Source of the DNA: an uncultured Veillonella sp.
GTDB lineage: Bacteria > Bacillota > Negativicutes > Veillonellales > Veillonellaceae
DNA length: 22,578 nt
Assembly (NCBI RefSeq): GCF_900545205.1
Contig: NZ_UQYC01000026.1
Span: 1-22,578 of the forward strand
Reading direction: 5' to 3'
The translations under genes were made by a program, and so were the position numbers. The notes under the pieces are model-generated. The model made no database searches, had not been told where the DNA came from, and saw only the letters and a list, made by a program, of their open reading frames with translations. Of this stretch, positions 9,571-16,219 are shown piece after piece (position 1 is the stretch's first letter; every line of letters starts with the position of its first letter).

Positions 9571-9597
9571 AAAAGAAAATGACCCTTGCGGGTCATT
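9571..9597 (-). terminator. Terminator after pfkA
   Basis: An 8-bp perfect stem (AATGACCC / GGGTCATT) with a four-base loop is followed on the minus strand by TTCTTTT. It lies 6 bases past the pfkA stop and ends the pfkA transcript just before the export-operon promoter. Confidence 0.85.
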
Positions 9598-9603
9598 ATA
9601 TTT

Positions 9604-10563
9604 TTAACTGCTTAAAATGGATAATAATGTATAATCCTTTTCATTAATAGGAAATAGAAGACTTTCAGCCTCTTGATAAGAAATAGCACGAATGTGACCA
9701 TCAATATATCCAATTAGTCGATTATCAGTACCGTTCATCAATAACTCAATACAAGTTTCACTCATACGTGCCGCTAAAATAGCATCGAATGCAGAAGGAC
9801 CTCCGCCGCGTTGTAAATATCCTAATACAGTCAAACTAGGATCAAATTCCGTATGCTCCTTAATAAAGGATTTTACTTCTCCACTATTGTAAGCACCTTC
9901 AGCAACGAGTATCACACTATATTCTTTACCCCGAATCTGTGTTTCCTTTAAATGACGACAGACCTCATGTAAAGGCATAGGATTTTCAGGAACGAGTACA
10001 ATTTCAGCACCACAGGCAAGGCCAGCTTTAAGTGCAATATGACCTGCTTTACGACCCATTACCTCTACAATGGCTACCCGTTCATGTGAATTAGATGTAT
10101 CACGAATTCTTCCAACCGCATCAACCACAGTATTGAGCGCCGTATCAAAGCCTATCGTATATTGAGTGCCACCCATATCATTATCTATAGTACAGGGAAT
10201 CGTCATGGTAGACATACCAAGCTTAGCTAAACTCGTAGCGCCTCGCATAGAACCATCGCCACCGATAACAATGAGGTGGTCAATGCTATAGGCTTTCAAA
10301 ATATCGTAAGCTTTACGCTGAACATCTTCATTTTGAAACTCAGGAAAACGAGCTGTTTTTAGCATGGTACCGCCTTGAGTAATAATGCCACCCACAGAAC
10401 GGTTTGCTAAAGGAACAAATTGTTCTTCCATAATACCTACATAGCCACGTTCAATACCGAAAACTTCAAAGCCTTCATGAATAGCTTTTCTAGTTAGCGC
10501 TCTTATGGCGGCGTTCATTCCAGGTGCGTCTCCGCCGCTTGTTAGTATTGCGATTCTTCTCAT
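9604..10563 (-). CDS. pfkA: ATP-dependent 6-phosphofructokinase
   Basis: This 319-residue enzyme phosphorylates fructose 6-phosphate to fructose 1,6-bisphosphate. Numbering matches E. coli PfkA: GGD at 10-12, GGDGS at 101-105 with Gly104 (the ATP-type residue), TIDND at 125-129 with catalytic Asp127, Arg162, and VEVMGRKAGH at 167-176. Position 124 is Cys where E. coli has Gly and pyrophosphate enzymes usually have Lys. I place the start at the ATG giving MRRIAILTSGGD, because the AGGGGG ribosome site lies about 10 bases upstream; the longer frame back to 10662 belongs to the overlapping upstream gene. The first 74 bases are shared with the 3' end of that shikimate-kinase-like gene. Confidence 0.95.
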   Translation of the reverse strand: MRRIAILTSGGDAPGMNAAIRALTRKAIHEGFEVFGIERGYVGIMEEQFVPLANRSVGGIITQGGTMLKTARFPEFQNEDVQRKAYDILKAYSIDHLIVIGGDGSMRGATSLAKLGMSTMTIPCTIDNDMGGTQYTIGFDTALNTVVDAVGRIRDTSNSHERVAIVEVMGRKAGHIALKAGLACGAEIVLVPENPMPLHEVCRHLKETQIRGKEYSVILVAEGAYNSGEVKSFIKEHTEFDPSLTVLGYLQRGGGPSAFDAILAARMSETCIELLMNGTDNRLIGYIDGHIRAISYQEAESLLFPINEKDYTLLSILSS

Positions 10564-11413
10564 ATCCATTACCCCCTTGTGGTGTACGTTGTTTGGATAT
10601 AGTTTCTGTCTTATGTCCTGTAACCGCTTGATTAGATTTCTTATGTTTTCGGCGTTTATCATTGCCCAATTTATGAGATTCTACCCGGTCGGAATATTCT
10701 TTATTAACGACTATTTTAGTAGCTACTGTATCATTAGAAAACGTCGTATTCGGATGATTAAAACGTTCCGATTTAGATAATCTATGATTATCTTTTGTAT
10801 TTCTTTGAGAGTTATTAAATTGTAGTTCTTGAGATGACGGTTTTACATCTCTAGTATCCGTATCATTGGGTTGACGTCTTGCTTTAAATTGAACACCTGA
10901 GGTAACTAACTCATTCTCAATGCGTTGCATAAAATCATAGGTCCGACCATTTGTTGTATCTAGTACAAAATCACACTGCTTATACACTGGTTTCCAGGAT
11001 TGTATCATAGCATGTACAAAGGCATGAACATTGTTATAATCCATGGTTGGCCGTTTCCCAATACGGCGATTCACACGACTGACAATGCGAAATTGTGCAG
11101 CGCGGATACCAATGATATAAGAATATTTCTTCAATACCTTTAATGTGCGATGTTCAATGGGAAAATTACCACCTACGGAGATGACTGCTTCGTGATATAA
11201 GCAAACCTTTTTCAGTACATCCATTTCTGCACGTCGGAATGCTTTTTCCCCAATTTTCTTGAATATTTCAGCAATAGGCAACCCAAAACGACCTTCTAAT
11301 ACGCGATCGGTATCTACAAATTGCCATCCCTTGCGTTCCGCAAGATTACGACCGAAATGGCTCTTGCCACTCCCCATAGAACCGATGAGCATAATATTTC
11401 GTTTTATTATCAT
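10490..11413 (-). CDS. Shikimate-kinase-like P-loop protein with charged C-terminal tail
   Basis: The first 170 or so of 307 residues have the shikimate kinase fold: Walker A GSMGSGKS at 11-18, the DTD acidic pair at 34-36, the GEKAFR motif ending in Arg60, GGN at 81-83, and the lid GKRP at 119-122. Two expected positions differ: the third Gly of the usual GGG is Asn83, and the shikimate-binding Arg before P-x-Y is Trp140 (WKPVYKQCDF). Residues 175-307 are a polar tail rich in Asn, Lys, Arg, Thr and Ser, probably disordered and absent from normal AroK (about 170 residues). The end overlaps pfkA by 74 bases. I would not call it AroK; it may act on another substrate. The start has AAGGGG about 10 bases upstream. 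Confidence 0.75.
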   Translation of the reverse strand: MIIKRNIMLIGSMGSGKSHFGRNLAERKGWQFVDTDRVLEGRFGLPIAEIFKKIGEKAFRRAEMDVLKKVCLYHEAVISVGGNFPIEHRTLKVLKKYSYIIGIRAAQFRIVSRVNRRIGKRPTMDYNNVHAFVHAMIQSWKPVYKQCDFVLDTTNGRTYDFMQRIENELVTSGVQFKARRQPNDTDTRDVKPSSQELQFNNSQRNTKDNHRLSKSERFNHPNTTFSNDTVATKIVVNKEYSDRVESHKLGNDKRRKHKKSNQAVTGHKTETISKQRTPQGGNGYEKNRNTNKRRRRTWNERRHKSAN

Positions 11414-11446
11414 CTGTTATGTGCCCCTTATTATTTCATATCCTTC

Positions 11447-11474
11447 ATTGTACTATAAAATGCAATAAAAACAA
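11447..11474 (-). promoter_or_regulatory. Candidate promoter of the shikimate-kinase-like gene and pfkA
   Basis: On the minus strand TTGTTT (11474-11469) is followed by a 16-base spacer and TACAAT (11452-11447). The -35 box lies in the T-rich tail of the preceding terminator. The boxes are imperfect but well spaced, about 35 bases before the start codon. Confidence 0.4.
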
Positions 11475-11509
11475 AGACAGACTATAGAATAACGATCTAT
11501 AATCTGTCT
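11467..11509 (-). terminator. Terminator of the pil operon
   Basis: A 14-bp stem (AGACAGACTATAGA / TCTATAATCTGTCT, one mismatch) with a 7-base loop at 11475-11509 is followed on the minus strand by TTTGTTTTTA. It lies about 30 bases past the stop of the PilO-like gene. Confidence 0.85.
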
Positions 11510-11538
11510 CTATTAATATTACTATATAAGAATATATA

Positions 11539-12072
11539 TTAAGGCCTCATAGTCGGTTTTACTGCACAATGTACATACACTACATTGCCTTTCCGTTCTA
11601 TGTCCTCGATTTCTATACGGCGTGAAGGGTCTTTTGCTTCAACAGTATTAATCCAGTTGATAAGGCGTTCTGTACTTCCTAATAAATTTAATTCTAATAC
11701 ACCTTCATGCTCATCAGTACTAACAATCATTAATGGTTCTCCTTGCAAAGACTCAAAAATACTAGTATTAGAACTCGTGTTCGATAACTTATTTTCTGTA
11801 AAAGATGCTAGTAATTTTGCTTCCTTAGATACAATATAATCTGACTTAGCCTGCATTTGGATAACATAGTTTTCTTGTCGTTCTTTCAAATGAGTCGCTT
11901 TGTGATCTAAGCTAATATACCCATATAGTGAAATACTAATGATGATACCCCACACTAGTATGATCATTACTATCTTCTCTACTGGATGTGTTGTGCTCTC
12001 CTTTAGATCCTTCCATATGGAATGTATATATACCTCGATCTGCTTTAACTGTTCCATGACAATCCATTCCAA
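11539..12072 (-). CDS. PilO/GspM-like pilus assembly protein
   Basis: A 177-residue bitopic inner-membrane protein: a short cytoplasmic N-terminus, one membrane segment at about 32-53 (EKIVMIILVWGIIISISLYG), a coiled-coil stretch at about 54-85, then a small extracytoplasmic domain with alternating strands. Topology, length and position after the PilM- and PilN-like genes fit PilO, which pairs with PilN in the alignment complex of type IV pili; sequence similarity alone is weak. The listed start is TTG; an ATG five codons later (12057) is equally possible. Either way the gene overlaps the PilN-like gene by more than 120 bases, unusually long. Confidence 0.65.
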   Translation of the reverse strand: MEWIVMEQLKQIEVYIHSIWKDLKESTTHPVEKIVMIILVWGIIISISLYGYISLDHKATHLKERQENYVIQMQAKSDYIVSKEAKLLASFTENKLSNTSSNTSIFESLQGEPLMIVSTDEHEGVLELNLLGSTERLINWINTVEAKDPSRRIEIEDIERKGNVVYVHCAVKPTMRP

Positions 12073-12526
12073 TTAACCTTTGTTGAAGACTAGCTATAAA
12101 TTTACGGCATGCTTCATCACTATGGCCTATACCATCTAAACTAATATGTTCATCCTTTATGTTAAGGTGTTGTAAACTAATTCCTTGTTCCATAGCTATA
12201 TCAAGAACATATAAAACGATAGTATTTTGAAAAATAGTTTCTTTATTTTTTCCAGAACTATTCTTAAGTATTCTATTTTTAACTGATGCTATATCTTCAT
12301 ACTGTTTTCCAATTGACTGATACTGCGAATTTTCCAATAGCGTCAATAGTTCTGTCTTTTCAGTCTTATACTGTTCATAACTCGACAAGCAACAACCTAT
12401 TGCTATTAATCCTACTAATCCGTATACAATACTCATACCATATAGATAATAACGATATCTGTGCCATAAACTATGCCAACGTAACGATCGAGGCATTAGA
12501 TTAATATATCTACCATCCCAAGCCAA
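11936..12526 (-). CDS. PilN-like pilus assembly protein
   Basis: A 196-residue bitopic protein. The N-terminus contains INLMPRSLRW, like the INLLP motif by which PilN binds the groove of PilM. A membrane segment (about 29-49), coiled coil and a small extracytoplasmic domain follow. I choose a TTG start at 12526 because AGGGGG lies 10 bases upstream; a TTG ten codons earlier has no ribosome site. It overlaps the PilM-like gene by 17 bases. The last 35 or so residues (SREDSNDHTSVGYHH and before) are polar, lie over the start of the PilO-like gene, and may contribute little to the fold. Confidence 0.7.
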   Translation of the reverse strand: MAWDGRYINLMPRSLRWHSLWHRYRYYLYGMSIVYGLVGLIAIGCCLSSYEQYKTEKTELLTLLENSQYQSIGKQYEDIASVKNRILKNSSGKNKETIFQNTIVLYVLDIAMEQGISLQHLNIKDEHISLDGIGHSDEACRKFIASLQQRLIGMDCHGTVKADRGIYTFHMEGSKGEHNTSSREDSNDHTSVGYHH

Positions 12527-13364
12527 TCCATTTAAGCCCCCTTGCGGCCATACCAATGGCCATGTCCCAATCTAATTGTCCTTGTTTACATCGATTGCGA
12601 CCACGCCCTAAGAATAATAATGGAATATACTCTGTTTCTCCATATATAGAAATAATGGCTTCCATATCCTTTTGTTCCTCATCGGTTAATCGCTCTAATC
12701 CGTACAGCTTAATTCCTTGTATTTCATCTACACCAAATTCTTGCAACCTTGCTTCTAGCACCTCCATAGCTTCTGATACATCACTGCTACTAATAGGGAC
12801 AATCCGTTCTTGAATACATATATCATTCCACCATAGCCATAAATGTAGATGGTCCGTCTCAACGACACCTGTTACTGTCCCACTACGTCGCATCAAACTG
12901 TAACAAATAGGAATAGGCCAGAAATCGATTACATCCACCGGTGCATAGGTGTCTCGTATACCTTGTTTTAAAAGTTCTAATGAATGACGCTCTACGGCAA
13001 CCATAAACATATGGTAATTATGTCTTGGATATTCTCGACGACATGCATCCATTTGGAAACTGTCGCCATCAAAGGTAAAGTAATCCTCTACATTCCATTT
13101 GATGAACTCCTTCATATCAAAATCGTGAGGATCATAAGGTGCTACATGCATTTGTGTATCAATATTAGCTACTATGCTGTAAGCTCCATCATCTAAATCA
13201 TACATTTCTATAAATTTTCTAACATCCTCATCAATAGATGCACTGCGTTTCATTTCCAATGCATCGGTAATGACCATCGTTTTATTTTCTACATGAGCTG
13301 TCACACATACAATACGTTCATCTGTAATACATACACCAGTATGTATTTTCTTTTTCCGTTTCAT
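12510..13364 (-). CDS. PilM-like actin-fold pilus assembly protein
   Basis: A 284-residue soluble protein without membrane segments. It opens with a strand pair typical of the actin-like fold (IHTGVCITDERIVCVTAHVE) and is followed by PilN- and PilO-like genes, the order found in type IV pilus operons. PilM is the cytoplasmic ring protein that carries PilN and connects to the assembly ATPase. The phosphate-binding loops are hard to see and it is shorter than typical PilM (about 350), so the call leans on gene order. AGGTGA lies 6 bases before the ATG, and the gap to the upstream gene is 9 bases. Confidence 0.65.
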   Translation of the reverse strand: MKRKKKIHTGVCITDERIVCVTAHVENKTMVITDALEMKRSASIDEDVRKFIEMYDLDDGAYSIVANIDTQMHVAPYDPHDFDMKEFIKWNVEDYFTFDGDSFQMDACRREYPRHNYHMFMVAVERHSLELLKQGIRDTYAPVDVIDFWPIPICYSLMRRSGTVTGVVETDHLHLWLWWNDICIQERIVPISSSDVSEAMEVLEARLQEFGVDEIQGIKLYGLERLTDEEQKDMEAIISIYGETEYIPLLFLGRGRNRCKQGQLDWDMAIGMAARGLKWIGLGW

Positions 13365-13373
13365 AGATTCACC

Positions 13374-13781
13374 TCAATATGGTTTTATCTTCATAACATG
13401 CATAGTATGATCTGTATCTACTGTCACATACATATGTACACGACTTACTATTTCCTGATGTTTCAATTTTCCATAACTCATAACATGACGAGGATTGTCA
13501 TGGGATAGATCGGCCTCAATGGTAATTTCTACATCCGCATTATCAGCCACAATTAGCTTTTTCTGAAAGTCCCAAGTATTACCAGCCTTACAGTAGCCTA
13601 CAAACCAATGCGCTCCACTTTGCGCTGCATAATGAGCCTCTTCTAAATGCAATTCATCTACTGCATTACTTTCACAAATTTGACCAATACGCAGTCCCAT
13701 AAAGGCCAATACTAATAAAAAGGACATTGTAAATATGGCTACATATGTAATAAACCCAGCATTATGGGCTCCCATGTTCAT
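13374..13781 (-). CDS. PilX/GspK-like minor prepilin
   Basis: A 135-residue protein whose N-terminus MNMGAHNAGFITYVAIFTM is followed by a hydrophobic helix to about residue 32. Cleavage would fall at Gly9-Phe10. Position +5 is Val, as tolerated in GspK/PilX-type pseudopilins. The region LEEAHYAAQSGAHW resembles the PilX_N pattern of these proteins. I choose the Met with GAGGA 8 bases upstream; the frame is open 11 codons further, into the preceding gene, where no good site exists. It overlaps the upstream prepilin gene by 20 bases. Confidence 0.6.
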   Translation of the reverse strand: MNMGAHNAGFITYVAIFTMSFLLVLAFMGLRIGQICESNAVDELHLEEAHYAAQSGAHWFVGYCKAGNTWDFQKKLIVADNADVEITIEADLSHDNPRHVMSYGKLKHQEIVSRVHMYVTVDTDHTMHVMKIKPY

Positions 13782-14337
13782 GACTTGTTTCCTCATTATC
13801 TTTATACCAATCATATATACTACTTTGACCTATGGCGACTTCATATATAGCTAAGCCTCCATATCCAGCAGTATATTGTTTATCACCAGTAAATCGATTC
13901 GTTATGTACCAACGCATATGGACTACTCCGCTCTCATTCATACTAAATGGATGTTCTTGTGTGTACCCAACATTTCGTTTATCCTTTGTGCCGATAATGC
14001 GGCTGCCGCTAACAGGTTGTAAGCTTCCATCTGTAAGCTTCCTATACAGAGCATGACGTTGTAATGTTAGTGTAGTCCGCTTAGTATCGTGAATATATAA
14101 AGTCCTATTTTGATCCTCTACGGTTATCAGTACAGGATTCCATATGATTTGAGCCACCACCATTCGCCGCGTATAACGACCATCCTCCATTATAGCTACG
14201 CTATCTACTAATTTTGCATTCCACATAACCCCATAAAAAACTATGCCTAACAATAAGGTTAAAACGATAGTAGAAATAGTTATACTGATCAGTGTGGAAT
14301 ACAAAATAAAACCTCTTTGTGTATCATGAGCTCTCAC
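13762..14337 (-). CDS. PilW/GspJ-like minor prepilin
   Basis: A 191-residue prepilin-like protein with a short basic leader MRAHDTQRG, then FILYSTLISITISTIVLTLL, a hydrophobic helix of type IV pilin type. Cleavage is predicted between Gly9 and Phe10. The usual Glu at +5 is Ser. The rest is a polar beta-rich domain as in GspJ/PilW proteins. It starts with GTG inside the stop of the upstream gene (GTGA overlap, 4 bases), with GGAGG about 7 bases upstream, so the start is well supported. Confidence 0.65.
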   Translation of the reverse strand: MRAHDTQRGFILYSTLISITISTIVLTLLLGIVFYGVMWNAKLVDSVAIMEDGRYTRRMVVAQIIWNPVLITVEDQNRTLYIHDTKRTTLTLQRHALYRKLTDGSLQPVSGSRIIGTKDKRNVGYTQEHPFSMNESGVVHMRWYITNRFTGDKQYTAGYGGLAIYEVAIGQSSIYDWYKDNEETSHEHGSP

Positions 14338-14801
14338 CGTATTTCCTCCAAATCGAGAGATAAGGTATACACAATAGATTCATTATCTATGGCCTGCACA
14401 GTTAATCGTTGTAGGACAATGCCATTTTCTACGATAGGCTCTACATGTGTTTTATAAGTAATAGATTCACTGGGACTCATAATAAATTGAGAGTTATGTA
14501 TACCATCTTGAATATGACCCGTTTGATAATACATAGACTTACTTTCCTCTACATATGTTATGGTGTCTTGTAATATATGATCCCAATAGTAAGCCTTATA
14601 AATTGTTAAGGTAGCCATCCAAAATACAGATAATATAACAGGCAAGATAAACATAATAATAGCTGTTGATACTAAGGCATCTCCATACATGAAGCCCTTA
14701 GTGTACTTCTTCCCATCGAATACGTCCCGTCTGTACAGATATCCATATACGATTTCTCTCACCACTTTCTCGATCCCGTAAAATAAGTTCCGTCCCATCA
14801 T
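14334..14801 (-). CDS. GspI/PilV-like minor prepilin
   Basis: A 155-residue frame encodes a prepilin-like segment KGFMYGDALVSTAIIMFILP, with predicted cleavage before FMYGD and a hydrophobic helix after it. Position +5 is Asp, not Glu. The listed ATG has AGGA about 7 bases upstream but gives a 36-residue leader and a 104-base overlap with the upstream gene. A later start is likely (GTG codons near residue 13, or a non-ATG start closer to the cleavage site); I cannot decide. The C-terminal part is a polar domain ending at the next gene's GTG start. Confidence 0.55.
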   Translation of the reverse strand: MMGRNLFYGIEKVVREIVYGYLYRRDVFDGKKYTKGFMYGDALVSTAIIMFILPVILSVFWMATLTIYKAYYWDHILQDTITYVEESKSMYYQTGHIQDGIHNSQFIMSPSESITYKTHVEPIVENGIVLQRLTVQAIDNESIVYTLSLDLEEIR

Positions 14802-15159
14802 AAGGTAATCCTAGAGAAGAAAAAGAGATAACCGTTAAGGGTTGTACATTTTCAATCCCTGCAGGTAAGGATATATTAACTGTATGATGATGAGCATCCT
14901 CCTCTAAGGTATAACTATCTTTATTTAATATGAATAACATACGCCCTTTTCCATTAGATTTATGTCCAAGCATAGACCAAAGTTGAACCTTTTTTAACAT
15001 ATATACTACTTCTTGAGTACTTCCATTTAGAGTGTAACGGCTAGGCGTTGTTACAATGGGCAAAGACATAGAAATAAGGAGTAAAAATAAACTAATCGCA
15101 ATAATCCACTCAGCTAACAAAGAGCCGTATTGATGATGTATAGGTTGTGCCTTAACCAT
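14698..15159 (-). CDS. GspH/FimT-like prepilin
   Basis: A 153-residue protein with leader MVKAQPIHHQYG, then SLLAEWIIAISLFLLLISMS. Cleavage would fall after Gly12; Ser is at +1 and the conserved Glu at +5, the only one of the four prepilins here with Glu5. The following segment (VVYMLKKVQLWSMLGHKSNG) resembles the GspH/FimT family. GGAGGTG lies 8 bases before the chosen ATG, which decides the start; the frame is open 19 codons further up. It overlaps the prepilin peptidase gene by 46 bases. Confidence 0.65.
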   Translation of the reverse strand: MVKAQPIHHQYGSLLAEWIIAISLFLLLISMSLPIVTTPSRYTLNGSTQEVVYMLKKVQLWSMLGHKSNGKGRMLFILNKDSYTLEEDAHHHTVNISLPAGIENVQPLTVISFSSLGLPYDGTELILRDRESGERNRIWISVQTGRIRWEEVH

Positions 15160-15680
15160 TGGTACAACACCTCCATATAGGGTCCGCCATGTAAGGCACA
15201 CCAACCACCAAAGCATAGAAAGGGACCAAATGGAATGTATCGATTACGATAGCTTGTTAGTAAGAGATAGAGAGAACCAACACAAAAGGCTACGTAAAAG
15301 AAGCATACAATCTCCCAAGGCGTAAGCCACATGGCAATAGCAGAAAACCATTTCACATCTCCTAGGCCAAAACCTTTATGGCTTATAAGTCGAAGTCCAT
15401 ATGTAATAGCACCTACACTCATAACACTTATAATTGTTACAAGCATAGACTTATCATTTATAAAGCTATACACTATACCACCTAAAACAAGCACTAACGC
15501 CCCTTCATCAGGCAATATATAGTAATGCATATCGATGGTAGCACCTGCTATGATGATGAGTGAAAATACAGCATACAAAGCAACGTGAATAAAGGATATT
15601 GCTCGTGATGAAAATATAATAGGTAGCACTATGGATGCTATATACACGATCAGTGCTATAACATAATAAGTCCCTTTCAT
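15114..15680 (-). CDS. Type IV prepilin peptidase, short form (A24 family)
   Basis: A 188-residue polytopic membrane protein with both catalytic aspartate motifs of the A24 family: IDMHYYILPD at about 49-58, and GFGLGDVKW at about 102-110 (the GxGD signature). About six membrane segments surround them. It lacks the N-terminal cytoplasmic methyltransferase domain and its zinc-binding cysteine pairs found in full-length PilD (about 250-290 residues), so it should cleave leaders, while N-methylation would need another enzyme or not happen. The adjacent prepilin-like genes are its obvious substrates. AGGAAGG lies upstream of the ATG. It is the first intact gene of the operon downstream of the broken pilin. 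Confidence 0.88.
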   Translation of the reverse strand: MKGTYYVIALIVYIASIVLPIIFSSRAISFIHVALYAVFSLIIIAGATIDMHYYILPDEGALVLVLGGIVYSFINDKSMLVTIISVMSVGAITYGLRLISHKGFGLGDVKWFSAIAMWLTPWEIVCFFYVAFCVGSLYLLLTSYRNRYIPFGPFLCFGGWCALHGGPYMEVLYQWLRHNLYIINTALC

Positions 15681-15757
15681 ACCTTGTCCTTCCTAAAATC
15701 AACTGTACATATATTAATGTAAATATAACTACTGTATAGCGATTAATATAACTACAT

Positions 15758-15783
15758 ATGTAAATGCAAATATAAATTTACAT
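15758..15783. repeat. Inverted repeat ATGTAAAT / ATTTACAT
   Basis: Perfect 8-bp arms are separated by 10 bases, about 80 bases before the prepilin peptidase start. It could be a regulator site or an RNA hairpin. No function is assigned. Confidence 0.4.
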
Positions 15784-15824
15784 TCTAATCATCAATCCAT
15801 GCATATTAACTATTAAGACTTAAA

Positions 15825-15840
15825 TATTTAATATTAAATA
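15825..15840. repeat. 16-bp AT-only palindrome
   Basis: TATTTAATATTAAATA is a perfect palindrome within a 30-base run of only A and T (15821-15850), 40-60 bases past the pilin stop codon. It may be part of a weak transcript end or a protein site. Confidence 0.4.
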
Positions 15841-15878
15841 ATAAATATTAAGTACTAAATACTAGATATCAATTACGT

Positions 15879-16049
15879 TTAAGGTGCATCAGGGGCTTTA
15901 ACTACAACTGCCTTTGCAGTACCACCATTAACCGCTTCATAAGTAATGGTATATTCCTTATCTTTTGCAGTTTTAACATGTTCTGTAAGATAGCCTTCTT
16001 TATATAGATTTTCTACAGTTGGCGGTGTATCTACATTCTTGTCGATCAT
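15879..16049 (-). pseudogene. Type IV pilin, C-terminal fragment (5' part missing)
   Basis: The 56 codons starting MIDKNVDTPPTVENLYKEGY and ending VVVKAPDAP read like the C-terminal half of a type IV pilin: the spacer before PPTVENL, then KEGYL, then a short beta-rich tail (YTITYEAV) is the usual PilA/ComGC pattern. There is no prepilin leader, hydrophobic helix, ribosome site or promoter. An in-frame stop lies two codons before the ATG, and the sequence beyond does not encode a pilin N-terminus in any frame I checked. It sits directly upstream of the prepilin peptidase, where the major pilin is expected. I infer that a prophage cut the gene here; a silent pilin cassette is the alternative. 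Confidence 0.65.
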
Positions 16050-16060
16050 AAAAGGTTATA
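16040..16060. other. Inferred prophage-chromosome junction (att site)
   Basis: Pilin-like coding sequence stops abruptly within about 10 bases of 16049 and AT-rich non-coding sequence leading into phage genes begins. The core sequence cannot be defined because the other end of the prophage is outside the window. Placement is approximate. Confidence 0.45.
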
Positions 16061-16072
16061 TCTTATTAATTT

Positions 16073-16160
16073 ATTTCAAATTTCAAAATACGTTGTAATA
16101 ATCAAAGTTTTATATCATGGCTTAGTTAAACCAATAACAGAAAATATAATATTTCAAAAT
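16073..16160. repeat. Three copies of ATTTCAAA near the junction
   Basis: ATTTCAAA occurs at 16073-16080, 16080-16087 and 16151-16158; the last two extend to ATTTCAAAAT. They lie between the phage terminator and the inferred att core, where integrase arm-binding sites are usually found. Low base complexity makes chance a real alternative. Confidence 0.3.
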
Positions 16161-16187
16161 CAGTTTTTGACGAATTTTTGATTGAAA

Positions 16188-16219
16188 CTAAAAAAGAGGG
16201 TAGCAGTTATGCTACCCTC
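16188..16219 (-). terminator. Terminator at the end of the phage late operon
   Basis: A perfect 10-bp GC-containing stem (GAGGGTAGCA / TGCTACCCTC) with a four-base loop at 16196-16219 is followed on the minus strand by TTTTTTAGTTT. It begins 8 bases past the last phage gene and should protect the downstream host pil genes from phage late transcription. Confidence 0.92.

Larger units (their letters stand above)
15681..15878 (-). other. AT-rich intergenic region before the prepilin peptidase
   Basis: This 198-base region has no supportable gene. It contains a perfect 16-bp AT-only palindrome (15825-15840), an inverted repeat with 8-bp arms (15758-15783), and AATATAACTAC repeated directly at 15722-15732 and 15745-15755. 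No convincing -35/-10 pair was found, although the downstream operon would need a promoter here if the upstream pilin promoter has been cut off. Confidence 0.5.

Noticed and set aside
10564..10662. N-terminal extension of pfkA
   Set aside because: The extra 33 codons are the pfkA frame read through the tail of the upstream gene. The ribosome site and the E. coli-like numbering support the ATG at 10563.
15821..15850. Possible CRISPR-like or satellite repeat
   Set aside because: It is a single AT-only palindromic block without regular spacers. No CRISPR array is present in the window.
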